Positions 16,974-26,313 are shown, counted from the first letter of the stretch. The stretch: 64,000 bases of DNA from Hymenobacter roseosalivarius DSM 11622 (GCF_900176135.1 NZ_FWWW01000082.1:1-64000); one strand, 5' to 3'. Program-made: numbers and translations. Notes: generated from the sequence alone by a model not told the origin.

Positions 16974-17459
16974 TTAACGTCGGCGCAGGGTTACAAAGCT
17001 GAAGGGGTAAGCGTGTTTCTCATCGGGCTCGTGGCGTACCCGGGTTTCCTCGCGCCATTCCGTATGGTTGAGGTCGGGGAAGGTAGCGTCGCCCTCAAAG
17101 TCGTGGTGGATTTCGGTCAGATAAATGGTGTCAGCCGCTGACAGCGACTGACGGTAGATTTCGGCACCTCCAATAATGAAGATGTTTTCGTCGTGGGTTT
17201 GCGCCAGCTCTAATGCTTCGGGTACAGAGTAGGTCGTTTCCGTGCCATCAGCCTTCCACTCAGGTTGGCGCGTGACTACGATGTTCTGGCGTCCTGGTAA
17301 TGGTCTTCCGATTGCCTCAAACGTGCGCCGGCCCATAATAATTGGGTGGCCAAGGGTCAGGTTTTTGAAATGCTTCAAGTCCTTCGGCAAATGCCAGATA
17401 AGCTGATTATCTCGACCAATAATACCGTTTTGAGCTACTGCTACTACTAAAGCAATCAT
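16974..17459 (-). CDS. folA: dihydrofolate reductase
   Basis: 161 residues from the ATG at 17459. Upstream in-frame starts at 17513 and 17561 would add residues read partly from a short palindrome. DHFR signatures are present: IALVVAVAQNGIIGRDNQLIWHLPKDL at the N-terminus (positions 2-28, with W and D/E of the active site), HPIIMGRRTFEAIGRPLPGR for NADPH binding, and FIIGGAEIYRQ. It reduces dihydrofolate to tetrahydrofolate with NADPH in the cytoplasm. Upstream on the same strand is fmt, another folate-linked gene, 150 bp away. Confidence 0.95.
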   Translation of the reverse strand: MIALVVAVAQNGIIGRDNQLIWHLPKDLKHFKNLTLGHPIIMGRRTFEAIGRPLPGRQNIVVTRQPEWKADGTETTYSVPEALELAQTHDENIFIIGGAEIYRQSLSAADTIYLTEIHHDFEGDATFPDLNHTEWREETRVRHEPDEKHAYPFSFVTLRRR

Positions 17460-17537
17460 ATAATTCTTTCGATTAACGAGGAGTAATTCTTGTCTGACAG
17501 TTGGTTCTGTCATCTTATTAAAATGATTTAAAAGCCC

Positions 17538-17564
17538 GTCATGCTTCGCTCCGCTCTGCATGAC
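17538..17564. repeat. short GTCATGC palindrome
   Basis: GTCATGC..GCATGAC with a 13-nt centre containing TTCGCTCCGC. It is a shortened member of the GTCATGC family (compare 27835-27870, 3618-3709, 60868-60958). Confidence 0.7.
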
Positions 17565-17611
17565 GTTTTATTAGCATATCCCGCTAAAGTTGAGGTACCA
17601 GGACGTAAAAA

Positions 17612-18568
17612 TCACTTCGTCAGGGCCGACTGATTAAAGCCGCGCAAAAATTCCAGAATAGGCATCCGCTTTTTGCCTTCCAGCTGTACATCCAGCAGAT
17701 CCAGGAGGCCATTGGTAGTTTGTACGCGCAAATAGGTGCGACCGTCGGAAAACCAGGTGCCCGGATACATGGTGCTCGGCCCGGTGGAGTCCTCATCGTC
17801 CAGGGCCTGGGCGCGGAATACCTTGAGGGTGCGGCCGTCGGGGAGGGTAGTGAAGGCGGTAGGAATGGGGGAGAGGCCGCGCACCAGATTTACCAGCTGG
17901 GGGGCATTTTGCTTGAAATCAAGGCGACCGGTTTCCTTCTGAATCTTGGGCGCGGCGCGTAGCTCACTGCTTTCCACTTGGGGCAGGCTGGGCGCGGTGC
18001 CGGCCGCAATGGCTTGCACCGTGTGCAGAGCCAGGGCCGCACCGGCCATTTTCAGCTTTTCATACAGGGTGCCAAAGTCATCCTCATCCGCAATCGGCAC
18101 GACATCCTGAAAAACAAGGTCGCCGGTATCAATCTCGTGGCGCAGAAAAAAAGACGTAACGCCCGTTTGCGTTTCTCCCTGAATCAGAGCCCAATTGATA
18201 GGCGCTGCCCCCCGATACTGCGGTAGCAGAGAGGCGTGAATGTTAATGGAGCCCATGGGAGGCATACTCCACACCGCCTGCGGCAACATCCGAAAAGCTA
18301 CGACCACCTGTATATCAGCCTCAAGGTCCTTCAGCGCGGCCTGAAACTCCGGGTCTTTCAGATTTGTGGGTTGCAGCACAGGCAGGTTGTGTGCCTGCGC
18401 GGCTTGCTTCACTGCCGACTCGGCTAGCTGGCGCCCACGCCCGGCGGGCTTGTCGGGAGCCGTAATGACCGCTGCCACCACGCACCCAGGCCAGGAAAGC
18501 AAAGCTTCCAGCGTAGGTACGGCGAATTCGGGCGTACCCATGAAGACGATGCGCAGGGGTTGGAGCAT
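17612..18568 (-). CDS. fmt: methionyl-tRNA formyltransferase
   Basis: 318 residues, the usual length. The N-terminal formyltransferase domain begins RIVFMGTPEFAVPTLEALL. The catalytic N-H-D region is visible as SINIHASLLPQYRGAAPI, followed by GVTSFFL..DTGDLVFQ. The C-terminal OB-like tRNA-binding domain starts near residue 210 (LVRGLSPIPTAFT). It formylates initiator Met-tRNA using 10-formyl-THF. It is upstream of folA on the same strand, separated by a short palindrome. Confidence 0.96.
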   Translation of the reverse strand: MLQPLRIVFMGTPEFAVPTLEALLSWPGCVVAAVITAPDKPAGRGRQLAESAVKQAAQAHNLPVLQPTNLKDPEFQAALKDLEADIQVVVAFRMLPQAVWSMPPMGSINIHASLLPQYRGAAPINWALIQGETQTGVTSFFLRHEIDTGDLVFQDVVPIADEDDFGTLYEKLKMAGAALALHTVQAIAAGTAPSLPQVESSELRAAPKIQKETGRLDFKQNAPQLVNLVRGLSPIPTAFTTLPDGRTLKVFRAQALDDEDSTGPSTMYPGTWFSDGRTYLRVQTTNGLLDLLDVQLEGKKRMPILEFLRGFNQSALTK

Positions 18569-18666
18569 AGTACTATCTCGCGGTGTATAGCAGTGGTAAA
18601 ATTCAGGAATCCGCAGTGGTCAGGCAGCTTTTAAATGATAACATGCCGCACTAACACCGCGGAAAG

Positions 18667-19920
18667 TTACGCTTCAGGATACAGCAAATACTTCTTGCGC
18701 ATGGCCTTATACTGACCCAACTCTGGCTCCCAGGTCTTGCGAATTTCGGCTTCCGACTTACCTGCTATAATTTGCTGGCGCAGGGCTGCCGTGCCAACAA
18801 GACGTTCGAATCCTTTATTAAAAAAGTTTGCCTTATCAGTGCTTTGCTGGTAGAAGTCGAGCAGGTATTTCAGCGTGAAACCGATGTCGCCGTTGGTTTG
18901 ACGCAGGTCGAGGCCGTAGCAAAGCTTGCCTTTTTGGGGTGGCGCGGTAGAGGCAGGATTGGGAGTGGGCGTGAAGCTGAACGGGCGCGTAGCAGGTTGG
19001 GTTGGCGCGCCAACTACTTCGAAAGGCATGGCCGTACCGCGGCCCACGCTCACGTCGGTGCCCTCAAACAAACACAGCGTCGCGTACAGGTCTACCGAGT
19101 GGGCGGTGGGTAGGTTGGGCGAAGGACGCACGGGCAATTGGTAGCGCGTAGCGTGGGTGTAGCCCTCCACCGGTATTACGGTCAGTTGGGCTTTTTTGCC
19201 TCCTGCTAGCCAGCCTTCGCCATTTATCATTTGGGCCAGTTCACCCATTGTCAGCCCATGAACCACTGGAATGGGGTTCAGCCCGACGAATGTTTTAAAC
19301 TGCGGCTCCAGCACGGGGCCATCGACGTAGTGACCGTTGGGGTTGGGGCGGTCCAGCACTATCACCGTTTTGCCCTGCTCGGCGGCGGCTTCCATCACGT
19401 AGTGCAGCGTGCTGCTAAACGTATAGAACCGAGCGCCAACGTCCTGAATATCAAATACCAATACGTCCAGATCCTTCAGCATTTCGGGTGTGGGCTTGCG
19501 GGTAGCACCGTAGAGGGAGCGCACGGGCAGACCGCTACGGGCATCGCGCCCATCCTTAATAGTCGCTCCATCGGCCTCTTCGCCCCGAAAGCCATGCTCT
19601 GGCGCAAAAATAGTCTTGACCTGAATGCCTTGCCGAAGCAAGGTGTCCACCAGATGAGAGCGGCCTACCAGCGAAGTCTGATTTACGACTAGCCCCACAC
19701 GCTTACCCTTAAGTAAAGGTAGATAGCGGTTACCCAGCTCAGCGCCCATGCGCGGCTCCTCCACAATTTGCTGCGGCGCCGACTGCACTGCTACTGGCGC
19801 AACTGCCGTACTGGCTTCGGTGGTCGCGCTGGGGGGCAAAGTTGGCGTAGTTTGGGCTGTGGAGCAGTTGGCCATCAATACACTCAAACTTAGCAGACCG
19901 GGGAGGAAGGAGGAATACAT
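18667..19920 (-). CDS. DUF1343 / NamZ-like exo-beta-N-acetylmuramidase, exported
   Basis: 417 residues with an N-terminal signal and a cysteine in LSVLMANCSTAQ that may be a loose lipobox. A low-complexity T/A/P linker is followed at about residue 55 by the conserved domain: GKRVGLVVNQTSLVG, KTIFAPEHGFRGEEADGA, LPVRSLYGATRKPTPEML, VFDIQDVGARFYTFSSTL and ILDRPNPNG. This matches the DUF1343 family, which includes NamZ, releasing terminal N-acetylmuramic acid from peptidoglycan fragments. It probably acts in the periplasm in cell-wall recycling. It is divergent from the LolE-like permease gene with 48 bp between starts. Confidence 0.85.
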   Translation of the reverse strand: MYSSFLPGLLSLSVLMANCSTAQTTPTLPPSATTEASTAVAPVAVQSAPQQIVEEPRMGAELGNRYLPLLKGKRVGLVVNQTSLVGRSHLVDTLLRQGIQVKTIFAPEHGFRGEEADGATIKDGRDARSGLPVRSLYGATRKPTPEMLKDLDVLVFDIQDVGARFYTFSSTLHYVMEAAAEQGKTVIVLDRPNPNGHYVDGPVLEPQFKTFVGLNPIPVVHGLTMGELAQMINGEGWLAGGKKAQLTVIPVEGYTHATRYQLPVRPSPNLPTAHSVDLYATLCLFEGTDVSVGRGTAMPFEVVGAPTQPATRPFSFTPTPNPASTAPPQKGKLCYGLDLRQTNGDIGFTLKYLLDFYQQSTDKANFFNKGFERLVGTAALRQQIIAGKSEAEIRKTWEPELGQYKAMRKKYLLYPEA

Positions 19921-19968
19921 GCGGAAATGGGGCTAGAAAACTGGATGGGTTAGAGTAGCTTTACGGCA

Positions 19969-21183
19969 GTGAATATATCGCGCTACATCTCCAGTAAGAT
20001 TGACGGAGCCGACTCCGGGTCGTTTACCTCGTCGGTGACAAAAATAGCCATTATCAGCATTGCCCTCGGGCTGGCTGTTATGATTGTGTCATTTTCCATC
20101 CTTGAGGGCTTCCGCAACGAGATACAAAGCAAGATTTTTTCCTTCGGCGCGCACCTGCAAATCAGCAAGTACGACACCAACAACTCCCTGAATGCCGAGC
20201 CTATCAGCGGGCCGCGCCTTATTAAGACCCTACGCCGCTCGCCGCAGGTAGATGTTATTCAGCCCTTTGCCCGCAAAACGGCTATCATCAAAACCAAGGA
20301 TGAGGTGCTGGGCATCGTGCTCAAAGGTATCGATGAGAAGACGAGCCGCTCGCCCATGCGCCAGAATCTGGTGGCCGGTCAATTCCTGACCTTTCCCGAT
20401 TCCAGCGCCAGCAACGATGTGTTGCTTTCCCGCAAAGTGGCCGATAAGCTGCGCCTGAAAGTAGGCGACGAGGCGCTGTTTTATTTCATCCAAAACCCAC
20501 CCCGCGTGCGCAAATTCCAGGTGCGCGGCATTTATCAAACCGGCCTCGACGAGTTTGACGAAGTGTACATCATCGGTGATATTCGGCAGATTCGGGAGCT
20601 GAACGCCTGGCCCGACTCATTGGTGGGCGGCCTGGAGGTGACGTTGCGCGACTTTCAGCGCCTCGACCCCGTGTCAGACAATTTGTACGAAACCCTGCCC
20701 TATGACCTGAAGCTGGATAAGATAACCGACCAGTATGCCCAGCTTTTTGATTGGCTAAAGCTGCTAAACAAGAATGTCGTCATCTTTCTGATCCTCATCA
20801 TCTTCGTGGCTACATTTAATATGGTAGCCACCATATTTATCATGATTCTGGAGCGCACCAATATGATTGGCGTGCTCAAGGCCATCGGCGCCACCGACAA
20901 CCAGATTCGGAGCATGTTCTTCTTTCGGGGCCTGAGTCTGACCCTGCGGGGCATGCTCATCGGCAACCTGATTGGGCTGGGATTCTGCGCTTTGCAATAC
21001 TACACGCACCTCATTCCGCTCGACCCCGAGAACTACTATATGGACCGCGTACCGATTCACTGGGACCTCACCATTATCATCGTCCTGAATGTGGCTACTT
21101 TCCTGACTTCGCTCCTGGCCGTACTTATTCCGACGTATTTGATTTCGCGCATTATGCCCGTAGCCGCTATCAAATTCGACTAA
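19969..21183 (+). CDS. lipoprotein-releasing ABC transporter permease (LolC/LolE family)
   Basis: 404 residues from a GTG start. There are four predicted membrane segments: one near the N-terminus (IAIISIALGLAVMIVSFSI), a large periplasmic MacB-like domain (about 50-265), then three helices in the FtsX domain (VVIFLILIIFVATFNMVATIFI; LGFCALQ region; IIIVLNVATFLTSLLAVLIP). It pairs with a LolD ATPase to extract lipoproteins from the inner membrane for transfer to LolA; no LolD is adjacent here. One gene likely serves as a homodimeric LolF-like subunit. It ends 20 bp before a strong terminator. Confidence 0.88.
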   Translation: MNISRYISSKIDGADSGSFTSSVTKIAIISIALGLAVMIVSFSILEGFRNEIQSKIFSFGAHLQISKYDTNNSLNAEPISGPRLIKTLRRSPQVDVIQPFARKTAIIKTKDEVLGIVLKGIDEKTSRSPMRQNLVAGQFLTFPDSSASNDVLLSRKVADKLRLKVGDEALFYFIQNPPRVRKFQVRGIYQTGLDEFDEVYIIGDIRQIRELNAWPDSLVGGLEVTLRDFQRLDPVSDNLYETLPYDLKLDKITDQYAQLFDWLKLLNKNVVIFLILIIFVATFNMVATIFIMILERTNMIGVLKAIGATDNQIRSMFFFRGLSLTLRGMLIGNLIGLGFCALQYYTHLIPLDPENYYMDRVPIHWDLTIIIVLNVATFLTSLLAVLIPTYLISRIMPVAAIKFD

Positions 21184-21203
21184 ACCAAATAAGAATAATA
21201 TAT

Positions 21204-21239
21204 AAAAAGCCCCCCAACAAACTGCTGGGGGGCTTTTTT
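21204..21239. terminator. bidirectional intrinsic terminator with GGGGGGC stem
   Basis: A5-GCCCCCCA..TGGGGGGC-T6 between the convergent Lol permease and M23 peptidase genes. Confidence 0.92.
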
Positions 21240-21270
21240 ATTAGAGAAATGCTTGGTCCTAATTCCTGAA

Positions 21271-21966
21271 TTAATCGAGGTGTTGGCTTTGCAGAATCAG
21301 GTTAGGATTAGGACACAAAGCGGCCCACTTCTCGCGCTCCGCCGGAAGCGCTACGCCCGGAAAATCGCCTTTCAGCCCTTGCATATCAGCTATTACCTGA
21401 AAATGGAGGTGGGGCGGCCAGTCGCCATTCTCGGGGTGCGGACCAACTTCGGCAAAAGTGACGCCGGGCTCTACCAGCATTCCCGGCCGCAGCAACGCCA
21501 CTTCGCGCCGGCCTAAGTGCCCGTAGAGGGTATAAAAAGTGGTGCCTTCCAACTCATGCTCCAGAATGACGGTTGGGCCATAGTCGCCGAAATTATCATT
21601 GTCGGCCAGGCTGTGCACGGTGGCGGGCAAGGGCGACCAAACGGGCGTGCCGGCCCGCACCCACACATCGACGCCCAGGTGCAAAGAGCGCGCTGGTACG
21701 GCCGGGTCGCCAAACAAACCAGGGCTGCGGCGGTAGATAATACGATTCTCCAAATAGCCACCAACCCCAATCAGTGCTTCCTGAGCTGCCAGCAGCTCAG
21801 CTACCAATACTTCGAAAGCATCGGTATCGCGCAAGTCAGCTGCCACTACCCGCGGATTGTGAGCCGTGAAGTCCAGCCGACATACCTCCGGGCTGTTCAG
21901 GTCGATGGGCAGCACCGGACCGAATTGTGCCTGATGCTGTTGTAAGAGTTGAGAAAGTTCAGTCAT
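21271..21966 (-). CDS. M23 family metallopeptidase (no signal peptide)
   Basis: 231 residues. The LytM/M23 zinc motifs are present: HLGVDVWV (HxxxD) and HLHFQV (HxH), with the intervening GTPVWSPLPATVHS and ILEHELEGTTFYTLYGHL typical of the fold. No signal peptide or membrane anchor is seen, which is unusual for a peptidoglycan endopeptidase. It may be cytoplasmic, act on another substrate, or use non-classical export. The N-terminal ~60 residues are a helical cap without a recognised domain. Confidence 0.88.
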   Translation of the reverse strand: MTELSQLLQQHQAQFGPVLPIDLNSPEVCRLDFTAHNPRVVAADLRDTDAFEVLVAELLAAQEALIGVGGYLENRIIYRRSPGLFGDPAVPARSLHLGVDVWVRAGTPVWSPLPATVHSLADNDNFGDYGPTVILEHELEGTTFYTLYGHLGRREVALLRPGMLVEPGVTFAEVGPHPENGDWPPHLHFQVIADMQGLKGDFPGVALPAEREKWAALCPNPNLILQSQHLD

Positions 21967-22086
21967 ATAGATTTCGCCAGAAAACGATCATTCAGCAGGC
22001 GTTCGGAAATAAAGAAAGCTTATAACCGCGCTGGCCTTACCACGTAAAGTCGGGCGCAAGCTAAGGTCTGAGCAGCATTAATCCCG

Positions 22087-22094
22087 TACTTTTG
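22087..22094 (+). promoter_or_regulatory. -7 promoter element for paaE
   Basis: TACTTTTG matches TAnnTTTG, 44 nt before the paaE ATG. The following CCCCCTAG resembles the hexa-C motif but is one C short. No clear TTTG at -33. Confidence 0.55.
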
Positions 22095-22138
22095 CCCCCT
22101 AGGTTTCCAAGTCCCTAAGTCCCAGTCCTCCATTCAGA

Positions 22139-23245
22139 ATGAGCAGTCCTTACCTCACCCTCCACGTTGTTGAGCTCACCCACGAAACGCCCGACGCCGT
22201 TACCATTCACCTTGAGCTACCCACCCGCCAGCCTATTGCCTGCCAGCCCGGCCAGTTTCTAACCCTGATTCTGCCTTGCGGTCCGGGGGGCAAAAAAGAG
22301 CGTCGCGCCTACTCCCTGAGCAGCACGCCGCACGAAGCCCCGCGCCTGTCCGTCACGGTGAAGCGGGTACCCGGTGGTTTGGTAAGCAATTATCTGCTTG
22401 ATACTGTGCGTGTAGGCCAGCAAATAGAAGCTATGGCGCCGCTCGGCAACTTTACTATAAAGCCCAGCCCCAAATCGGCCCGCTCCCTAGTGCTGGTTGG
22501 CGCTGGCAGCGGTATTACGCCCCTCATGAGCATTCTGAAAGCCGTGTTGCGCGAGGAGCCTCAGAGTCATATTCTGCTCGTGTATGGCAACCGCAACGAG
22601 GAATCAGTAATATTCCGGCAACAGCTGGCCACCTTGGAGCAGGAGTCGGGGGGGCGTTTGCAGGTCGAGCATGTGTACAGCCAGCCCACCAATCCGGAAG
22701 CCACGCAGCATAAGGGTCGTCTGAACCGTACGATGCTATTACGCATTCTGGAGCAGCGCCACCAGTTCCCGGCCGAGCAAGCCGAATACTACCTCTGCGG
22801 CCCCGATGGCCTAATGCAGGAAGCCCGTTCCGCTCTTGAATTGCTGGGTGTTCCTGCGCCCCGTATCCACCGCGAAAGCTTCGTGGCTGCTGCCGACACT
22901 ACCGAAGCTGCCGCTGCTCAGCCTAACGGTCACGGCGACGTATCATCGGCCGACGATGACGGTAAAATCGTGACCCGCACGGTCACGATTAACTACGAAG
23001 GCAGCGAATACGAGTTGGTGGTGGAGCCCAACCAAACGATCCTCGAAGCCGCCCTCGATCAGGACATCGACCTGCCCTATTCCTGCCAGGCAGGCTTGTG
23101 CACGGCTTGCCGCGGCAAGTGCCTGTCGGGTAAAGTCCATTTGGATGAGCGTGAAGGCTTGTCTGATTCTGAGATGAAGCAAGGCTACGTACTTACCTGC
23201 GTCGGCCACCCGCTCACGGCTGATGTTGTTATTGAGATAGGATAA
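22139..23245 (+). CDS. paaE: 1,2-phenylacetyl-CoA epoxidase, reductase subunit PaaE
   Basis: 368 residues. The ferredoxin-reductase-type FAD domain contains RRAYSLSS near residue 58. The NAD(P) domain has VGAGSGITPLMS and YYLCGPDGLM. The C-terminal plant-type [2Fe-2S] ferredoxin domain (about 280-368) has CQAGLCTACRGKC and a final Cys in LTCVGHP. An Ala/Asp-rich linker separates the two halves. PaaE passes electrons from NADPH to the PaaABC(D) oxygenase. It stands 2.6 kb from paaABCD on the opposite strand, with a peptidase and a lipoprotein gene between. Confidence 0.93.
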   Translation: MSSPYLTLHVVELTHETPDAVTIHLELPTRQPIACQPGQFLTLILPCGPGGKKERRAYSLSSTPHEAPRLSVTVKRVPGGLVSNYLLDTVRVGQQIEAMAPLGNFTIKPSPKSARSLVLVGAGSGITPLMSILKAVLREEPQSHILLVYGNRNEESVIFRQQLATLEQESGGRLQVEHVYSQPTNPEATQHKGRLNRTMLLRILEQRHQFPAEQAEYYLCGPDGLMQEARSALELLGVPAPRIHRESFVAAADTTEAAAAQPNGHGDVSSADDDGKIVTRTVTINYEGSEYELVVEPNQTILEAALDQDIDLPYSCQAGLCTACRGKCLSGKVHLDEREGLSDSEMKQGYVLTCVGHPLTADVVIEIG

Positions 23246-23364
23246 AGAGACGGCGGCATAAATTTTTCGTAAACGTCTCTCATTGAGATTCATTAGTACT
23301 AAGTCGATAAGGAATTTGCCTCAACTATCGATAAATTAAATCGCTGGCTTATCTTGTACTACCT

Positions 23365-25110
23365 ATGCTACACGCCGCCCCCGACATTCAACTCGCCTCG
23401 GCCACGGATACCCAGCGCCCAGCGCGTCGCTACCTGCCCGAAGATTTCATCGTAACGGATTGGTCCGCACTTGAATCCTACTTTGTTGAGCTTCGCGACC
23501 GAGGGATAAATACCCCCCAGGAGTTGGAAGAGTGGCTGCTCGATCGGAGTGAGCTGGAAAGCGCGTTGAGCGAAAATCTGGCGTGGCGCTACATCCGTAT
23601 GACCTGCGATACGCAGGATGGGGAGCGGGCCGAAGCTTTTCAATATTTCGTGAGCGAGATAGAGCCCAACGCAGCGCCCTACGACCATGCGCTGAACGAA
23701 AAGCTCATGCAGTCGGAATACGTTGGGAACCTGAGTCCGCAGCGCTACCGCGTCTTTATTCGCTCCGTGCGGCAGGCCCTGGAAATTTATCGGGCCGAGA
23801 ATATTCCCCTCAAAACCGACATCAGCACCAAGCAGCAGCAGTACGCCGCCACCGTGGGGGCCATGACCGTCACGATAAACGGGGAGGAAATGACGCTGCC
23901 GCGGGCCGCCGACTTTCTGAAAAACCCTGACCGTGCCGTGCGCGAACAGGCTTACGTAGCCGTTCAAGAGCGCCGCTTACAGGATAACGAATCGCTTGAT
24001 AAGCTGTTCACGCAGCTAGTGCGGCTACGCCACCAGATGGCGCTGAACGCGGGCTTTAAAAACTTCCGCGACTACATGTTTGCCGCCTTGGGCCGCTTCG
24101 ACTACACGCCCCAGGACTGCTTCAACTTCCACCGTGCTATCCGCGAAACGGTGGTGCCGCTCATCGACGACCTCGACCTGGAGCGCCGTCAGGATCTGAA
24201 TCTGCCGGAGCTACGGCCCTGGGACCTGGATGTAGACGTGAGCGGCAAAGCGCCCTTGCGCCCTTTCGATACTGGTGCGGAGCTGCTCGAGAAAACCATT
24301 ACCGTTTTCCAGCATCTTGATCCTTATCTGGGGGAATGCCTGCGCACGATGCGCCATATGGGCCACCTCGATTTGGAGTCGCGCAAGGGTAAAGCGCCCG
24401 GCGGCTACAACTACCCACTGGATGAGACGGGCGTACCCTTTATCTTCATGAACGCCACGTCGTCTTTGCGCGACGTGGTGACCATGCTGCATGAGGGCGG
24501 CCACGCCGTGCATTCCTTCCTGACCCGCGCCCTGCCCCTGTCGGCCGATAAGCACCCGCCGAGCGAGGTGGCCGAGCTGGCCTCCATGAGCATGGAGCTG
24601 ATGAGCATGGACCACTGGGACGAGTTCTTTCCTGATGCCGATGAGCTGCGCCGGGCCAAGAAAACGCATTTGGAAAGCGTGCTCGAAACCTTTCCCTGGG
24701 TAGCTACCATCGACAAGTTTCAGCACTGGATTTATGAAAATCCTGAGCACACCACCGAGCAGCGCCATGCCCGCTGGGTTCAAACATTCGATGAGTTCAA
24801 CCAGCGCACGGTAAGTTGGAAGGGTCTGGAGAAGTACAAGCCGTACTTGTGGCAGAAGCAGTTGCATCTCTACGAGGTGCCGTTCTACTACATCGAGTAC
24901 GCCATGGCCCAGCTCGGGGCCATTGCCGTGTGGCGCAACTACCGTGAAAACCCTCAGCAGGGTCTGGAAGCCTACAAGCGTGCTCTGGCGCTTGGCTATA
25001 CGGCTCCCATTGGTGAAATCTACGCCGCGGCTGGCATCCGCTTCGACTTCAGCACCGAGTATCTGCGCTCCCTGGCCGACTTCGTGCGTGAGGAGATGGC
25101 ACAGCTGTAA
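23365..25110 (+). CDS. M3 family oligoendopeptidase
   Basis: 581 residues, the usual length for the PepF/oligoendopeptidase F group. The zinc motif is H376-E377-x-x-H380 (MLHEGGHAVHSF) and the downstream Glu ligand lies in SEVAELASMSMELM. The substrate-loop segment GGYNYPLDETGVPFIFMN precedes it. No signal peptide, so it is a cytoplasmic zinc peptidase degrading short peptides. It lies 120 bp downstream of paaE on the same strand; no functional link with phenylacetate catabolism is evident. Confidence 0.93.
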   Translation: MLHAAPDIQLASATDTQRPARRYLPEDFIVTDWSALESYFVELRDRGINTPQELEEWLLDRSELESALSENLAWRYIRMTCDTQDGERAEAFQYFVSEIEPNAAPYDHALNEKLMQSEYVGNLSPQRYRVFIRSVRQALEIYRAENIPLKTDISTKQQQYAATVGAMTVTINGEEMTLPRAADFLKNPDRAVREQAYVAVQERRLQDNESLDKLFTQLVRLRHQMALNAGFKNFRDYMFAALGRFDYTPQDCFNFHRAIRETVVPLIDDLDLERRQDLNLPELRPWDLDVDVSGKAPLRPFDTGAELLEKTITVFQHLDPYLGECLRTMRHMGHLDLESRKGKAPGGYNYPLDETGVPFIFMNATSSLRDVVTMLHEGGHAVHSFLTRALPLSADKHPPSEVAELASMSMELMSMDHWDEFFPDADELRRAKKTHLESVLETFPWVATIDKFQHWIYENPEHTTEQRHARWVQTFDEFNQRTVSWKGLEKYKPYLWQKQLHLYEVPFYYIEYAMAQLGAIAVWRNYRENPQQGLEAYKRALALGYTAPIGEIYAAAGIRFDFSTEYLRSLADFVREEMAQL

Positions 25111-25136
25111 GAGCAGCTGCATAACGGTATTATCAT

Positions 25137-25171
25137 AAAAAAGCCCCCAGATTATTTCTGGGGGGCTTTTT
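25137..25171. terminator. bidirectional intrinsic terminator with GGGGGGC stem
   Basis: A6-GCCCCCAG, an 8-nt loop, CTGGGGGGC-T5, between convergent genes. One arm has five C and the other six G, leaving one bulged or unpaired G. Confidence 0.88.
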
Positions 25172-25188
25172 GCTTTTGTTCTTGCTCT

Positions 25189-25788
25189 TTATTGCTGCAG
25201 TTCAAATAGCGGCAACGGCTGTAGCTGCTTGTATTTAGCTCCCGCTTTAGAGATTTCGGGTTCGTGCACTTTGAGATAGTTATTGAACTGCTTCGCGGCC
25301 TGATCATAGCGGACGCGATAGCCAACTACTTGGTTATCGGCGGCTTGAATGCTTTCGGTGAGCGACTGAACGGTTTCGTTGGCCGGGCCGCTGGCGGGCA
25401 AAGCTACTGCGTACACGGCCCGTAAAACCGAATCCTGCGCGGCATCATACGCATCGATACGCTCGGAAGCGGTCATTGTTCGTTGAGTATACCGAAGGGT
25501 TTTGAGGCGGTCGTTGGCGCGGGTGAGCTGCCGCACCTGAGTGGTATTCGCATTAGGTTGCTTTTGCAATTCGCGCAGCACCTGCTTCGTGTCACGCATT
25601 TTAGCGTCGTCGCTGGCTATCATCTGGTTCCAGCGCACCTCTATCGTGTCTCTGAATACATCAAGCTGCGCTTTGGCGGCGGCCGGCGACACCGGGTCTA
25701 CGACGGCAGTTTTGTTGGCTCGATCGGTTTTGCAGGCGGTGAAGGTGGCCACAAAGAGAAGGAAGGCCAGCGGAAATAGCTTTTTCAT
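25189..25788 (-). CDS. putative lipoprotein, coiled-coil, unknown function
   Basis: 199 residues. The signal peptide MKKLFPLAFLLFVATFTAC ends in a lipobox-like FTAC with Cys19. The mature part is mostly charged helix with Q/A/R content (AAAKAQLDVFRDTIEVRWNQM; ASERIDAYDAAQDSVLRAVY) and probably forms an alpha-helical or coiled-coil bundle, somewhat LemA-like in character but without a recognisable LemA motif. It is downstream of paaD by 45 bp on the same strand and could be co-transcribed with the paa genes. Confidence 0.75.
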   Translation of the reverse strand: MKKLFPLAFLLFVATFTACKTDRANKTAVVDPVSPAAAKAQLDVFRDTIEVRWNQMIASDDAKMRDTKQVLRELQKQPNANTTQVRQLTRANDRLKTLRYTQRTMTASERIDAYDAAQDSVLRAVYAVALPASGPANETVQSLTESIQAADNQVVGYRVRYDQAAKQFNNYLKVHEPEISKAGAKYKQLQPLPLFELQQ

Positions 25789-25833
25789 AGGGGCAATAAC
25801 GCCGAAGTTCGGCGAAGAAACATATTCTAGATA

Positions 25834-26313
25834 TTAAACGGGCTTAAATTGCTCGAATAGCTGTCGGCAGTTGTTGCAATAGTGCATGGAGCGGCACAAA
25901 GTGGCCCCAAAAGGCGTCCGCAGCTCTGTATCGTGACTATTGCAATGTGGGCATTGGGCGTATTCCAGAATATCAAGATCCAGAATCCCCTGGTACGCGG
26001 GCGGCGGCGCGAGGCCAAAGTTCTTCAACGCCTCGCGACCTTTCTCCGAAACCATATTTGTGTCCCAAGGTTCCTCAAAGCTCATTTCTGTTGTCACATC
26101 GGCTATGCCGTGCGCTTGCAGGGTTTGCACCACGTCGCGCTGCATGTAGTCCATGGCCGGGCAGCCCGAAAACGTGGGCGTCATCTTCACCGTCACGCGG
26201 CCGGTTTCGCTGATCACCACGTCGCGGATAACGCCCAGGTCTACCAGCGAAAGCACGGGTATCTCGGGGTCTTTTACCGCTTCGAGCCAGGTAAGAATGG
26301 TGGCTTTGTCCAT
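25834..26313 (-). CDS. paaD: 1,2-phenylacetyl-CoA epoxidase subunit PaaD
   Basis: 159 residues from the ATG at 26313. The N-terminal MIP18/DUF59 domain contains AVKDPEIPVLSLVDLGVI and TPTFSGCPAMDYMQ. The C-terminal part carries a zinc-ribbon-like set of cysteines: CPHCNS near residue 115 and CRSMHYCNNCRQ at the end. PaaD is needed for maturation of the epoxidase complex, probably in Fe-S assembly on PaaE. It is the last paa gene of the minus-strand run tetR-paaA-paaB-paaC-paaD, 63 bp after paaC. Confidence 0.93.
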   Translation of the reverse strand: MDKATILTWLEAVKDPEIPVLSLVDLGVIRDVVISETGRVTVKMTPTFSGCPAMDYMQRDVVQTLQAHGIADVTTEMSFEEPWDTNMVSEKGREALKNFGLAPPPAYQGILDLDILEYAQCPHCNSHDTELRTPFGATLCRSMHYCNNCRQLFEQFKPV

